Shown: positions 9,556 to 22,700 of the stretch, piece by piece | How the letters are laid out: the number at the start of each line of letters is the position of its first letter | How positions within the stretch are numbered: the stretch's first letter is position 1 | Origin: Burhinus oedicnemus | Taxonomy: Eukaryota; Chordata; Aves; Charadriiformes; Burhinidae | DNA: 64,000 bases | Direction of reading: 5' to 3' | NCBI GenBank assembly: GCA_008921705.1 | Contig: VFFE01009182.1 | Location: 2,685,100 to 2,749,099, forward strand | Program-made: the position numbers and the translations under genes | The notes under the pieces: model-generated | Database searches by the model: none | Seen by the model: the letters and a program-made list of their open reading frames with translations, nothing else | What the model was told of the DNA's origin: nothing

Positions 9556-12500
9556 CTGGCAAAAAACCCAAATATGATAAAAGTATTCAAAACCTACAAA
9601 TAAAACCCAAGGGTAACATGGTGCTTATTTTGGGACTGACAAAGTCTCAGATTCAAAGAATTAATCATCTACAAAATGCTTTACAAGTTAGGCAGTTACT
9701 TGCTTGGGACCAATAGATACAAAAAGGGAAAAAGGCAAGTCACAAGAGGCATCAAACTTAGATCAGTGTTTATATTGCTCTTTACATATTACTTTTCTTT
9801 AATACCCCAGTATTACTTAATTCCAGATTAGTTCCAGAAAACATTTTAATATATGCATCCACTACATTATCCAGAAGCATTTTAGATATGCAACAGAAAT
9901 CCCAAATATGGCAAGCTACTGCATTTAAATGTGTATGGGAGTGTGTTCTGAAATACTGACGTCTTCCTTTATACAAGGCCTATTTCCTTTCCTAGATTAA
10001 ATGACAATAACATAAATGACAATTCAAATGTGTTATTGTACATTCCAACAAAGTCCTACTGGAGAAACTCAAGGTTTGGATACTACAGGCTCCTAAAGCA
10101 GGAACTTCCTAAACATGCAACCATCTCACATGCTTTCACTTATGTTAAACCAGCTGCTATCTTGAAAATCAGCCCAGAAACACTTGAGTTCACTTCCAGT
10201 CTGACTCTGAACTTCTCTGTGAGCTTCAGAAAGAAATTTCATACTTTGAGAGCAAATAACCTGTCTTCCATAGTCATATGCTGTGTTTCACATAGGATAT
10301 CTGCTTTTCCTTCGAAACCAAAAAAAGTAAGTATATCAGAAATGAGTAAAACCGTAATTCACTGATGGCTACTTTTTGGAACAATACTGTCTGGCTTCTT
10401 TGGATGCTCACTTGTTTACACCAATAATGAATTTGGCCTATTGTGGCAATGCATCTTTGGTGCTATTACAAGTGATTAAGTGCTACTGCTGATGTTATCA
10501 GAAGGTAGAAATGCAGAGACATTTATTGCACTCTCCCCAACAATTAGGTCACACATCATAGATCCTTTCTGCCTCCTCATATGCATAATCCTTTGAGACA
10601 AAGTTATCAGGGAGATTGCTAGCACAGTCTAATGTATAGTGGGCAGGCTGCTTAGGGATGGGTCTCAAGAGATTCTGAACTCCTCAGCTTTCATTTGGGT
10701 TAAAGGCTTTTTGCAAAGTCTTAGCATGAAACACGTCTGAAGCCCCAGCATTCACGTATTACAAGTTACATCCATCCCCTGCAGCAATTGTAAGGGAGAT
10801 GGTGTATGTTAATTCAATTTTAAAAAAAGATCACCATTCACTTGAGAGATCAGTGCTTATAAAGGTGGCTGTGCTTCAAGTACCAAAGGTTGAGATATTT
10901 TTCTATGAAGACATGAGGGTCTGTAAGCAGAAATAGAAGTCCAAGACTTCTATGCCCAGGCAAAGGACATTTTTATGTCTATTTAGTTAGTTTTGTGTCA
11001 CTAAACAATTGTGTTGAAATTATAACAAGTTGAAGCAGAGAGTTAGTGAAAGCTAAGTGAGAATAGGTGAGAAGTTCCCCTCTATATTCAGATGTTTGAT
11101 TTCAAACCTTGAAAGGGTTTGTACTTAATGATTTGCACCACCAGTTCATCTTGGTCCGGTTGTAAATTGGCATGGGTGTTTAATAGCCTACAGAATCTGG
11201 TATATCCTCCTCATGTAAGACCAATGGACTAATAGAATATTAGAAATTGCCTTGAACCAAGCATGACCTAGTGAAATAAACATATATCCCCACAAATTAT
11301 ACACAAAAAAATCTGAAACGATTTTATTCTTTCAGGCACTGTTCTGATGAAATGTTCTTATCTGTGTAAAACCTTATTATTATTATTATTATTAGTCTAT
11401 CTCTAGATACACCTTTAATGGTTTCCTTCATGGCTGATATAAATTAGCACGATTCCATTCATGCTGATGGAGCTAGGCTGACTTCTTTCCTTAAGAACAG
11501 GACCTTAGGAGTCCTCCTCTTGCTAAACACAGTGAGCAATGCAGAAGTTCCCATGGTGGACAGCACTTGGCTTTAGACTCCCTTCCTCTCAGCAGCATGT
11601 TACGTTCCTTGAAGACTGCAGACTGTCCTGGGAACTGGGACTCAACCACAGGAACATAGCAGGAAGCCGGAGAGTTGAATGTAAACACCTTTTCATGTCT
11701 CTGGTGTCTTTTCTAAATTGCAGCTACATTAGTATTTTAGTTTTGATCAGAGGCATATATTTCAAGTGAATTTCATAGCTATCCCTGTAAGCTGTGCTTT
11801 AGTCTCAAAGTGCCACAAACTGAATTCATAACAGATGAAGTTAAGATGAAAGATGCTTTCCAGAAGTTCAGCTGATGAACTCCAGCTACTATTGGATGTC
11901 CAACAGAGAGGAACTGAACACAGATAGATCCCCCATAATGCATATGTTGTGGACATCAGCTCATCAGCACCAACTGTTCTCCTGCGCTGATACTCACAAT
12001 TACTCTGTGCTAGTTACTAATATAGACAAAACCTAGGTGCTTTCAATTTCTGCCATTTGAAGAATAAATTATTTTATTTTGTAAACTATATAAAACTTAG
12101 TGGGTTTGAGTTTAAAACCCTTTAGGTCTTCTTGAGGATCTTGACTGTACAATAAGGTCTCAGCAGATCCACCCTAGCTTAAGGCCCTTTTACAGCTTGT
12201 ATCTGAGTATTCATCATCCATTGTGGACCAAATCCAAGCATCCTTAGATTAATCATGTTCTGATTTGTATTTCAAGCCACCTCTCCCCTCTTCCAAATTC
12301 AAGATAGCAGAACTGCATTTTTAGCTTAGCTAAAGAGAGAAATTGAGGTGTAATTTTTCAGTTTCTCATTGTGAGATGTCTTTGCAAAATAAATCACAGT
12401 GGGTTTAAAATGCTAATATTGCTCTAATATAAAATCTCTTGTAGTAATAATCATTTATTCACTTATAAGTAACGATACAAAAGCAACATGATGACTTTGA

Positions 12501-14546
12501 GTTATCATCTGGGATTTCCATCATGGAGACATCAAGATAAACGGAAGATAATCTATTCAGATAATTATATTAATGGCAAACCCTAATCCTCTTTACCTTA
12601 AAAGCACTCATTTGGTAGAATCTATTGTTAGTGAAATGTCACAAGTGCTTAAATAATAAATACAATAACCCCCTTTTAAAGAGAAAAAAGCTCATGCAAT
12701 ATCAGTTACTGATGGGACAGCTTTTAAATTTACAGCATTTTATTTTGGTTTCCCTAAGCGGTCAAATCCAGAAGTTTAGCTGCCTATCCAAACAGAGATA
12801 AAACATTATTTGATGTAGAAACCAGACAGACTATCAGGTGAACTGACCATCCTGGTGTCACAATTTTGGCGTATTGTCCTGGCAACCCTCAGCCACAGCT
12901 TAGTGAGAGCATGCATAAAACTGAGAAAAATCCGTTAGATGTTATGCTCTGGTTTCAGGCAATTTTCTTCTTGCCGTTTGTGTTACCTGGAATCTGGTAT
13001 CTCTAGTTGCCACTGTCCAGGATATGAGAGAAGGAAGTGCAGTGACAGAATGTGCAGCGCTACTGGTTGGACCAGTAACGTACACTAATTTGGAGTACAC
13101 TACTTTCCAGTACCTTCCTTCTCTGTGGAAGGGGAAGGATGTTCTAAAAGGAAGACCAGTGCACAGAGCAGTACTTCTCCACTTATGAAAAGCTGTTCAT
13201 TTAAAAAACATTTAAAGACTTTTAAATTCCCGCCCTCTATGTTCTATGGTCAGAACATTTGCTCACTTGAATATTGTAGCTGTGCTTGTGTTTTGCCCAA
13301 TCTATAAGCAAAACATATATATAAGGAAAGAATTCCCTCATGTACAAGAATATTCTTTATTTCTGGGTTTACTGGGTTTTAGTCATGAAAAATCATGTCA
13401 CACCACAAATAAAATGAATTATGTAAAAAAATAAATCACAGGCTGTCCTTGAGTTGCAAATAATTTGCATGAAGTGTGCATGAATACTTACGGACAAAAA
13501 ATATTTTTTAAAAATGCACTTATAAAAATTTATTAGAGAAAAAAAATTGTGTCTGATAAACTGTTTCCAGTTTATCCTAAGATATTTTAAATACCTTAGA
13601 AAACTTTGCTCACTGAGATGTTATGAGGATTAACCTAGTGACAGAAACATAGCAATTTGGAAACTAAGTGTAAAACACTTCTGGTCAGATTCCAGGAATC
13701 TCAGTCTTGTTGAGCATTCTCTTTCCTGGGTGTAACTGCATTAATTTCGATAAAAGTACCTGCACAGCATGTCACTTCTCAGCATAAAGAATTTAGTCAC
13801 TGCAGAGTCTAATCTCTGTGATTTTACCTCAATGGTTTGCCTTTCCCAAAGAACTGCAATGATTTAATTGTAATTACCTATGCACTTAAATTCAGAGTAC
13901 AGTGTAATAGTGAGAAGACAAAGATTACTGTATGTGTACTGTGTCAATAGTGCAGTCATTATTGTATCATAGAAATTTTTTGAAATTTTCAGTAATACCC
14001 TTGCTGCACATAGTGAATATTAAAATAGTACATGATGATAGAGAACCTTCTACTCTATTTATACAAAGAGTTAGTTCTGTAAAATGCACTGAATTTGGAT
14101 AAAATTTATGTTAAAAATGTCAGTAAAACCACGGTCAACCAATATACAGACAAGCGGTGTACAAAATTCTTTCATGTGCTCCTGCCCATACATATCTGAC
14201 CTTTAAATATTCCCATTATTTTAGTCTGGTACTCCAGCTACTCAAAAATGACTGCAGAGTCAAACTAAGCAGGCTAGGATTATAGACAGCTTTTCTCCTG
14301 GGGATCACAGAGCAGTAATAAAATATTCCATAAAAGATAAAGAAATATTGTGATTAATAGCAGAGCAATAATAAGGTATTCTATAAAAGATAAAGAGATA
14401 TCATGATTAATACCATGGATATGGATGAAGATCTCTCAACTTTTGGGGAAGCAACATATGGTAAAGGAAATCCTACTAAAACAGCATGTTCTTCCAGGCT
14501 GCTAGCTGCTGATGGAAAAAAATGAACAATTTTCATGGCAACTCAC
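9556..14546. other. 5-kb intron with a TTA microsatellite
   Basis: AT-rich unique sequence. It holds the TTA repeat at 11374-11395 and several A/T runs. A plus-strand frame of 111 codons at 10030-10365 has no recognisable motif. Phases of the flanking exons (both 0) require no additional exon here. Confidence 0.55.
11374..11395. repeat. (TTA)7 microsatellite
   Basis: Seven uninterrupted TTA units plus one base. Confidence 0.9.
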
Positions 14547-14615
14547 CATTTCACTGTTAGCAGCCACACTTGGATTGTGAACTCGTGGTGGAATCCACTG
14601 CTCATAGTTTATCAC
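14547..14615 (-). CDS. Coding exon of unnamed minus-strand gene
   Basis: 69 bases, exactly 23 codons, phase 0 at both ends. The acceptor (acttctcttaccatctag) has a good pyrimidine tract and the donor is gtgagttg. It encodes VINYEQWIPPRVHNPSVAAN and three more residues. A 69-base phase-0 exon could be skipped without a frame change. Family not recognised. Confidence 0.82.
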
Positions 14616-15810
14616 CTAGATGGTAAGAGAAGTAAAATAAAAAAAATCCAACATAATTAAGATGAATAAACATAATTAATATTGTGTCTTTGAATACAGA
14701 TTAAGAGCTCAATGGTATTTCAACCCAGTACTGTGTGCGTATAAAAGCAATATCTGACATACACCAGCTGACACCTGTTGAAATCAGTTTCATATTGAGC
14801 TGTCTTAATTTCCTTAGTTATCTGGGACTCAGTAACATCTTGGAGACATCACAGTCTATGTGGCACAGCAGCAGAGCCATGCATTATATCATGGGATGCT
14901 TGGGTCTCATCCTAGATCTTGGCTCTCCTTTCTCAATGATCAGGAAAACCACAGAAGACTTTCCTCAGCAGCAACCCCCCAGATGAGGAGCAGGCATCAC
15001 TGACGCATTTCTAAAGAGGGTCTTTTACAGTTCACCTCATTTCTCCTGGGATGTTGAGTCCCAAGGGTTTGAGCTTGAATTGGATTAACGAGGCAGAGAA
15101 AATGGGAGGATCCTCAGAACTAAGCAAAGACAAGACTATATACACTTTCATCATCTGCCCATAATCCATTTCTTGGTCACAATGTCCTCATGATAGGAAC
15201 ACTATGAGAATACACTTTCCCTGGGGCACTGATGCAGTCCCTAGTGGGCAAGCCTGACAGTGCTTATAGCTTATCAGTGAAAGTAATGAACACTAGCCTT
15301 TTTTCTTCATGAATATGAATGGCACTTTGAAGGCTGAATGCAACCTAAGAATTTACGTGAGAAATGAGGCATGAAACATTTTTGAAAATGTATTAGCCCA
15401 AAGACTGTATTACTTCATATTTTACGTCCTTCCCAATATGCTGCAAAGGGTTTGAGCGATCAAGGGAACCCTGCTAGACATGAACAAACAAAAACAAAGA
15501 CATGAAAAATAAATGCAGAAAGTAAAGCTCTTTTTTATGGTAAGGTACAATTATTACAGTGTTGCTTATGCTGTATTCATCAACCCATACTTCTGTTCCA
15601 AGCCCCTGTTTTCCAGCACTTACAGAATGAATGGAATGAAATGAGCATCTATTTAGGAAATGGAGAGCGATTAAAGTTTTTGTGAAGCACTCAGGGAACC
15701 TTATTTGCTTGCTTTCTTTTTTTTTTATTATTTTTTTTGAGAAGGGAAAAAATCCTAAAATGTTCATTTATTCTATTTACCCTTGCTTATAAATTTGACT
15801 CTTCCATGTC
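14616..15810. other. Intron segment without recognised element
   Basis: Unique AT-rich sequence up to the CR1 copy; a T-rich stretch lies at about 15717-15740 on the plus strand. Confidence 0.5.
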
Positions 15811-17445
15811 TCATAGAATCACAGACTCAGACTAGCTGAGGAAGGAAGGCACTTCCAGGGATTGCCTAGTCTAACTCCCTACTCAGAGAAGGTCCATCAG
15901 AGCAAGTTGCACAGGTCCATGTCCTGACAGGTTTTGAGTATCTCCAAAGACAGACTTTACACAGCCTCTCTGGGAAGCCTCTTTCAGTGTTTGACATCCC
16001 CTCACAGTAGAAAAGCGTTTCCTTTATGTTAAATGACATTTTCTGTATTTCAGTTTGTGCCTGTTGCCTCTCGTCCTGACACTGGGCACCACTGAGAAGA
16101 GTCTGATTCTGTCTTCTTTACTCCCCCCATCAGGTATTTGTACACACATAGCAGATCACCCTGAGTCTACTTTGCTCCAGGCTGAACAGTCCCAGCTCTC
16201 TCAGCCTTTCCTCATATGACAGATGCTCCAGTCCCTTAATGATCTTCATGGCCCTTCATTGGATTTATTCCAGTATTTTCTCTGTTTGTCTTGTACTGGA
16301 GAGACAATAACTGAACCCAGCACACATATGTGGGCAGTCAGCTCCCCACTGCTGAGCAGGGTGGAAGGATGACCTCCTTCGTCCTGCTGGCAACACTACT
16401 TAATGCAGCTTAAGAGGATGTTGCCTTCTTTGCTCCAAGGGCACATCGCTGGCTCATGGTCAACTTGGTGTCCACCAGGATCCCCAGGACCTTTTCTGCA
16501 AAGCTTGTTTCCAGCCAGTTGGCCCCCAGCCTGTTATTCCTCCCCACATTCAGGACTTTGCACTTCCCTTTATTGAACTTCATGTGGTTCCTGTTTGCCC
16601 ATTTCTCCAGTCTGTTGAAGGCCTTCTGATGGCCAAGCACAACTCTCTTGTGCATCAGGCACTCCTCTCAGTTTTGCACTGACTGCAGATTTGCTGAAGG
16701 TGTACTCTATCCCATCATCCAGGTGATTAATGAAGATGGTAAACAGTACTGGACTGAGGATTGACTCCTGGGGTAGACCACTAGGGACTGATCTCCAGTG
16801 GGACTTTAAGCCATTAATCACATTCCTTTGAGCCTAGCAGTTCAATCTGTTTTCAATCCATCTCACTGTCCACTTTTCTAGTCCCTATTTCATTAGTTTG
16901 TCCATGAGGATATTATGGGGGACAGTGTTGAAAGCCTTGGTAACGTCAAGATAAACAATATCCACTGCTTTCCCCCTCTTCCACAAGGCTAGTCACTTCA
17001 TTTAGAAGGCCCTCAGGCTGATCAGGCATGATTTCCTTTTCATAAATTCATTCTGACTACCCCCAATCACCTTCTTGTCCTTCATATATTTGGGAATAGT
17101 TTCCAGGAGGATTTGCTCCATCACATTCCTATGGATTGAGGTAAGACCGACTGGCCTTCAGTTCCCTAGATCTTGTTTCTAGCCCTCTTGAAGGTAGGAG
17201 TGATATCCATGGCAGCTTACCCTCCAGTTGTGTGAGCTATTCCACCACCACATTTATGTGATCCTAATGAGACCGCAGCCTTGCAACAGCATGCAGATCT
17301 CCAATTCCTCCTGTTTGTTCCCCATGCTGTGTTCATCAGCATACAGACACTTCATAAGGGCACTCATTTGTGCTGATTTTGCAGAAAAAGTGTGAGAGCT
17401 TCCCCCATAATGCTCTTCTCTCAGTATTTCCTTATTTGTATGCAT
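15811..17445 (-). mobile_element. Degenerate CR1 LINE with large internal deletion
   Basis: Minus-strand CR1. The 3' end begins at 15811 (tcatagaatcacagactcag, read in reverse), followed upward by the C-terminal ORF2 region and RT fragments at 16410-16655 and 16570-16821 in different frames. The catalytic DD box cannot be read in a clean frame. At 17254-17445 the text jumps to the start of the endonuclease (ALMKCLYADEHSMGNKQEEL), so the endonuclease body and linker, over 1 kb, are missing. It has many stops and frameshifts and is older than the copy at 1-2590. It lies in the intron between the exons at 14547 and 19273. Confidence 0.88.
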
Positions 17446-19272
17446 AATGCACTATAGCAAATGAAAACAGACATAATCAGACTATTTTGGAAGCTTAAAA
17501 GGGCATTATATCAATGTTATCTTGATGATAATGAAGGCTAGAGGTAATAATCACTAAAACTCAAAATAGTGTCATAAAAATGAATTTTTTAAAAAGCAAG
17601 CTGTAAAGCCAGATTCAATAGGTCTTAAATTGGTACCAAAGCTTGGAGGTATCCAATCTGTACAACTCATTTGTAGCGTGCCCCCAAAAGCATTTTCAAA
17701 AAATTAGAGAAGTCAAAAATAGAACTTTGCTTTTAAAATGGACCAAATGGTTCATGGGTAGATGCTTTAAGGGATTTTAAGGAAAGTTATAAAGCAAACA
17801 TAGGCCTTATTGCCTATTATTTCTTTTTTACCTTTTCCCTCCATATTCTACCATGTCTGGGGAATGGCCTCCAGGATCTCAACACAAGTCAGCCCACAGA
17901 CTGCCATGGTGGGATAGGGGCAGAGCCAGAGATCCCTCACACTAAGGGAAGAACTGCTGTGTGAAATCACAGAATAATCTGTCATCTTAATACTTAGAAG
18001 GTGAGAAGAAGAGAACAGACAAAGAGAATGAGAAATACAGAAGAGAAAAGAGTTCTTTTCTCCTTTCATTCCTCCCCACCTATGTTTTGGTAGTGGGGAG
18101 AGAAAGCAATCATGGGAACAAACTAACAATACAGAGACACATAGAACCCTGAAGTAAAGCAGGAGAAACCTGGAACGTACTGGGTTTAAAGTCACCAATA
18201 TGGTCGCCTGTCCCCCAGTACACAGATTATTTGACTTGTCTCCTTTTTAAGCCAGATGGTGTCTCTGGCCTACACTGGAGTTGAGCACTGCCTAAAGCCT
18301 GGGTCTTCACAGCTCTCTGTCTTATCTCATATACCTATCTCATATACCTTCAGGGTGATGCATGTACAGTTTTTTCTTTCTTTCTTTTAACCTAAACATC
18401 CAAAAGGACTCCTGACATTGGATAGAAACAGCAGAGGAAACTCAGCTTGGAGCCTTTTATAAAGTTTAATATTCACCTCGAATGTAATATTCTTCTGTAA
18501 AGGAAAATTTACCAGATTTTCAGCTTTTAAATAATTTATTGTATTAATTCCTCATTTAGACACACACATACATATATAGGTGTGTGCTAGACACTCTTAG
18601 TCAGATTCCCAAACTGGGTAAACTCTTGTGTCATGTGAAATCAGCAGAACTAAGATGATTTGCAACAGATATGAATTGGGCCTTTAAGTAATTTACTATT
18701 AGGGCAAACATTGGACTGGAAGCAAACTAGCAAGCAAAGGGCAATTGTTCTAATTCCAGAGCTACAAGTCCTTCTCCCCGCCTCTCTGCTGCTCACCAGC
18801 TGATGGGCTGTTACCTTCTTTTATGTTATTACTATTCTGCAAACCCAAGGGTCAGAATTCCTTAACTGCTCATACTAGTGGGATAACTAGTGTAGTATTA
18901 TGAAGAGGAGATATGGTATATGTTTATGGAAATTCAGAAAGCATAAGGATACATATGCCAATATGGATCATGCAAGACTGATCTAGACGCTTAGTATAAA
19001 TTATGCTCTATACAATTCCAGCACATCAATTTCACAGAAATGTATTAGCTCAGGGAAAGAAAAAGTTTTCTCAGTGTTAAAAGCCATATAGTCTGCATAG
19101 TGAAAATAGTGCCCAAGTCAGGTAGACACTAGAGTCTTTTAAACTCAGCTTCTAAAACGCACAAGCTCATTGAGTATGAAGTTTAGGCTAGGCAAATATT
19201 GAATGGAAGCAAGAAATATACATTTAATTTGAATGAATTTTTAGAATCTTAAAAGAAGAGTAGCTCTTTCAC
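17446..19272. other. Intron segment without recognised element
   Basis: Unique AT-rich sequence with a short CA/TA-rich patch near 18560-18585. No exon seen. Confidence 0.5.
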
Positions 19273-19340
19273 CTGGCATGTGGTTTCTTCTATCTTCTTT
19301 CCTTGCAGCAAACGTATCCCATCACCAATAATATTATCTT
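19273..19340 (-). CDS. Coding exon of unnamed minus-strand gene
   Basis: 68 bases; with one incoming base it gives 23 codons, ending phase 0: EDNIIGDGIRLLQGKKIEET and three more. The donor gtgaaaga is weaker than in the other exons. The acceptor (ataatccacag) relies on a long T tract in the transcript, made by the 22-base poly-A at 19357-19378 on the plus strand. Family not recognised. Confidence 0.75.
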
Positions 19341-19356
19341 CTGTGGATTATGACAG

Positions 19357-19378
19357 AAAAAAAAAAAAAAAAAAAAAA
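19357..19378. repeat. Poly-A run (poly-T in transcript) at a splice acceptor
   Basis: 22 consecutive A on the plus strand, 17-38 bases upstream of the exon at 19273-19340 in transcript terms. It acts in position as the polypyrimidine tract of that exon and is long enough to vary between individuals. Confidence 0.8.
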
Positions 19379-19738
19379 GAAAACAACCATGCTTTAAAAT
19401 GTCCTGGTTTAAGATATTCTGAGGAATATCTTTTGAATTGTACTTGAAGATTTGAGCTGACATTTTGAGTCTCTGAAGTTAATATTATGTCATTTAAGCC
19501 CACATTTTTTCTCAAACTTCTTTTAAGTAAGACTATAGAACAAATTGGCAAACTGACTCACATAAAGAAAACTCATTCATGCTTACTTCTTCATCTGTAC
19601 TTAGTCCTCAGAGTTTACTAACCCGGAATCCTACCAAGTGCTTCCACTTGCCCTGCTAATTTGTAGTAGGAGAGTATAGAACATTCATATAAAAAATGAA
19701 GGCCCTGGGCAAAAATTATCTTTGCAATTGAGATCTGT

Positions 19739-19763
19739 TTAGATTAGATTAGATTAGATTAGA
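19739..19763. repeat. (TTAGA)5 microsatellite
   Basis: Five uninterrupted 5-base units. Related to, but not the same as, the vertebrate telomere unit TTAGGG. Confidence 0.88.
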
Positions 19764-22700
19764 AATAGTTTTCGAAGGATGAATGACCTACCATTTCTTC
19801 CAAAAAATTAATGCTTTACATGGGAATAGCTTTTACCCGCATTACAGCAATGAGCAATAATATGTCAAACAACTCTCTGAAAAGTTTACTTTTAGTAAGT
19901 CTACCTTGAGAGATCTACTCTTACTCCCACTCTTGAGGCAAAGCATCCATAATTATATTACTGTGGAAAGGCCCTAGTGATTTCATCAACACAGATATCA
20001 GAAGCACTCAGTTATTTTGTAGGAAAAAACCAAAAGACAAATTATCACTAGCCACAGCCCAAAGTGCTACCCTATTTTTCTAAAGTTACTAGAAACCAGT
20101 AGGAATGTGTTGGGGATTTTTTTCATGAACCCTAACTTGGCCTCCTTATTGCTGGTGAGGAATACCTTATGTCAGTAATTCTCCTATTTGCAAAAGGACA
20201 GCTAACTTAACATACAGATTCACAAAGGCTAACTCTAGGCAGGTGAGACTGATTGCACTGTTTTGTCTACAATCAACAGAAAAAGAAAGATTAATTCAGT
20301 GAATAATTCCAAGTGACTGAGATTCTTCAGCTATCACATGAAAAAAAGTGTTTGAATATGACCATGAAAATTTGTATTCAAAGAAGTAAGATCCCAGTCC
20401 TCAAAATACCTATGCTTATGTTGGAATTAAATAAGACACAATGTGTGTAAAGCTAGCCAAAAAAACCCCTAAATTCATGTGAGTGAAGCAATTAAAAGGA
20501 CACAAGTTAGAAAATAAATTTTCATATGTTATTTTTAAAGCAAATTCTGAATTGAGAGACTTTTTTAGGATTCTCATTTTTCCTAAAAGAAAATCATCTG
20601 CAAACTAAAATTGTAACACAGTAACAAATAATCTTCCTTACAATTTTGCAACTTGGATGTTGTAAGACTGGGTTAAAACTCAGAAATTACAATCTGGGCA
20701 TCAGACAAAAAAGAGCAACACTTTTCATATCCTAGTTCTGCCTTGAAACCAAAGGTCAGCTGCATAGAAACCACCATCAAACAATTTCCTTTATTTGCCA
20801 TATGTGTCAACAGGAAGAGGAAAAAAGAGTCACGGAAAATTTTATTGCACGAGTTTGCCTTTGGAGGCTTCTGTAAGAGCTTCTGTGATTATAAGACAGG
20901 GTCTTTCTCCTACAGACTCGATGGTTACAATAAAACCAAAAGCTTTTCCAAAAAGTATTATGTTCCAAAATCTAATGTGACTGACCAGATTTTAAGATGT
21001 CTCAAGCACCTGCAAATCTCCTTGAAGTCACCGAGGGCCAGGTGTCTGACAATCCAGTTGTTTATTTAAATATAGAGATAGCTGGTCTTCTACAAGCAGC
21101 GTAACTCATGTCAAGCAGTGCTTATGCAACACCGGTTTAACACAACTGGGTTGTTTCTCATCCTCAGGCTAATTTGTTTTCTTCTCCTGCAGGCATCTCT
21201 GCACACCATGCCCCATTGTGCCGTAAGCTTACTCTGAAACTTAAGTCTTGCAGTGTTCGATCCTGTGCCCGCAAGTTCTCTTACGGTCTCGTCCAAAATA
21301 GTATTATTTGGTAGCTCTTTGCAGCTGAATCACAAAGAACTGTGGGGCAACATACAATGACCTCAGGCCGAAAGACTACTTACAGTGGCACTGTTTGAAT
21401 GTAATTCTGGTAAAAACCAAATAAACAACAGCAATTTATTAAAGCAAATCTTAGTGGTCCCCCTGCAGCCATGATCTCTTTTGCTAGCCATAATAACATG
21501 CATCTGCAGTACTCTTGCTTAAATCAGAACTCCAATCCACCAAAGTATGGAATAGGGTATATGAGTTAAAAAAAAAAACCAATGCAAAAGATATATGTAA
21601 ACTGCAATGTTTTTTTCTTCCTAGTCTGGCAATGGGCACCAGTCACTTTACTGTGGAGTGTTACTGTTACTATTAGGAGCAGTGGAGAATTATGTCCACT
21701 GACTCTGAGAGGTGCCAGCTCTTTTCTGTTTTTCTCTGTAATACTCTTTCATGGAAGCCTGAGGACTGTGACTTGCATATTCTACTTTTTCAACAATGAT
21801 ACATTTAGGCTGGCAAATCTGGTACTGATAATTTGGGTTTGGGCTTGTGCGCAAAAACAGGTATTCCCACTATTGTGTCTGTGGGATATATATGTTTTTA
21901 CTGCTTTATCAGTCTGGAAAACTGTTTTTTGCAGAGGTTATACACACAGCAGCACTGAGGACCTAATCCAAAGGTGGATGTCAGTCAGTGGATGTGTTTT
22001 CATTGACTTCAGTGAGATTTGGATCAGGTCTGTGAATACAGCTCTGAACTAAGCAGAAAAGTCTGTGCTGGCCACCACACGTGGCTTATTATATCTAACA
22101 GAAATTCACATTATGCAATGGACTTGCGGACCTTGAAGGATTATCTCTGTTAAGAGAAAGGTTTGATCAATAGTGACAAATTATCTTGATCAATAGCGAT
22201 ACACTGTAAATCTCCTTGCAATGGTTCTCACCACTGTGTGAAGGGGACTTCCCTTCAAATCATTTTACTGCAGTAGGGGAAGGGAGATTTTTATTTAGCT
22301 GCCAGCTTTGCTTCCTGTTCCCTCTGGGCCCCTGCCCTTCAATTACAACACTTGTCAGCTTTTAAAATGTGCACTGCTTCTTTTGCATGCTTTGGATATT
22401 TAAAAGGGTAAAAAAAGTCTTCAGTAGAAAAGAATCTGGAACAAGGTCAAAAAGTTCTGTTTTCTTATTCAGCCCTTTTCCACCTCCAAACTGACAACCT
22501 CTGCAGTAGTTTGAGGAATCATTCCAAAATGGTTTTGGTTAAAATTAAGACTTGTCTGGAGAGAAATGCCTCATTTTTCTTTCACCTCTCATTACAGCCT
22601 TTTCCCTTGCAAGTCAATGAGACTCATTGAAGGTCCCTTTTCCACTCACCTGTTCATCACAAGAGCAGAGTTCCTCTAAATTTTCCTGTCAACTCTTTCT

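Noticed and set aside
10030..10365. Plus-strand frame of 111 codons
   Set aside because: Lies in an intron whose flanking phases already match; no motif and no convincing splice sites.
19739..19763. Interstitial telomere repeat
   Set aside because: The unit is TTAGA, not TTAGGG, and only five copies; a simple microsatellite.
21582..22052. Plus-strand frame of 156 codons, hydrophobic
   Set aside because: Looks membrane-like only because of T-rich DNA; overlaps an ancient repeat-like stretch; no start context or splice support.
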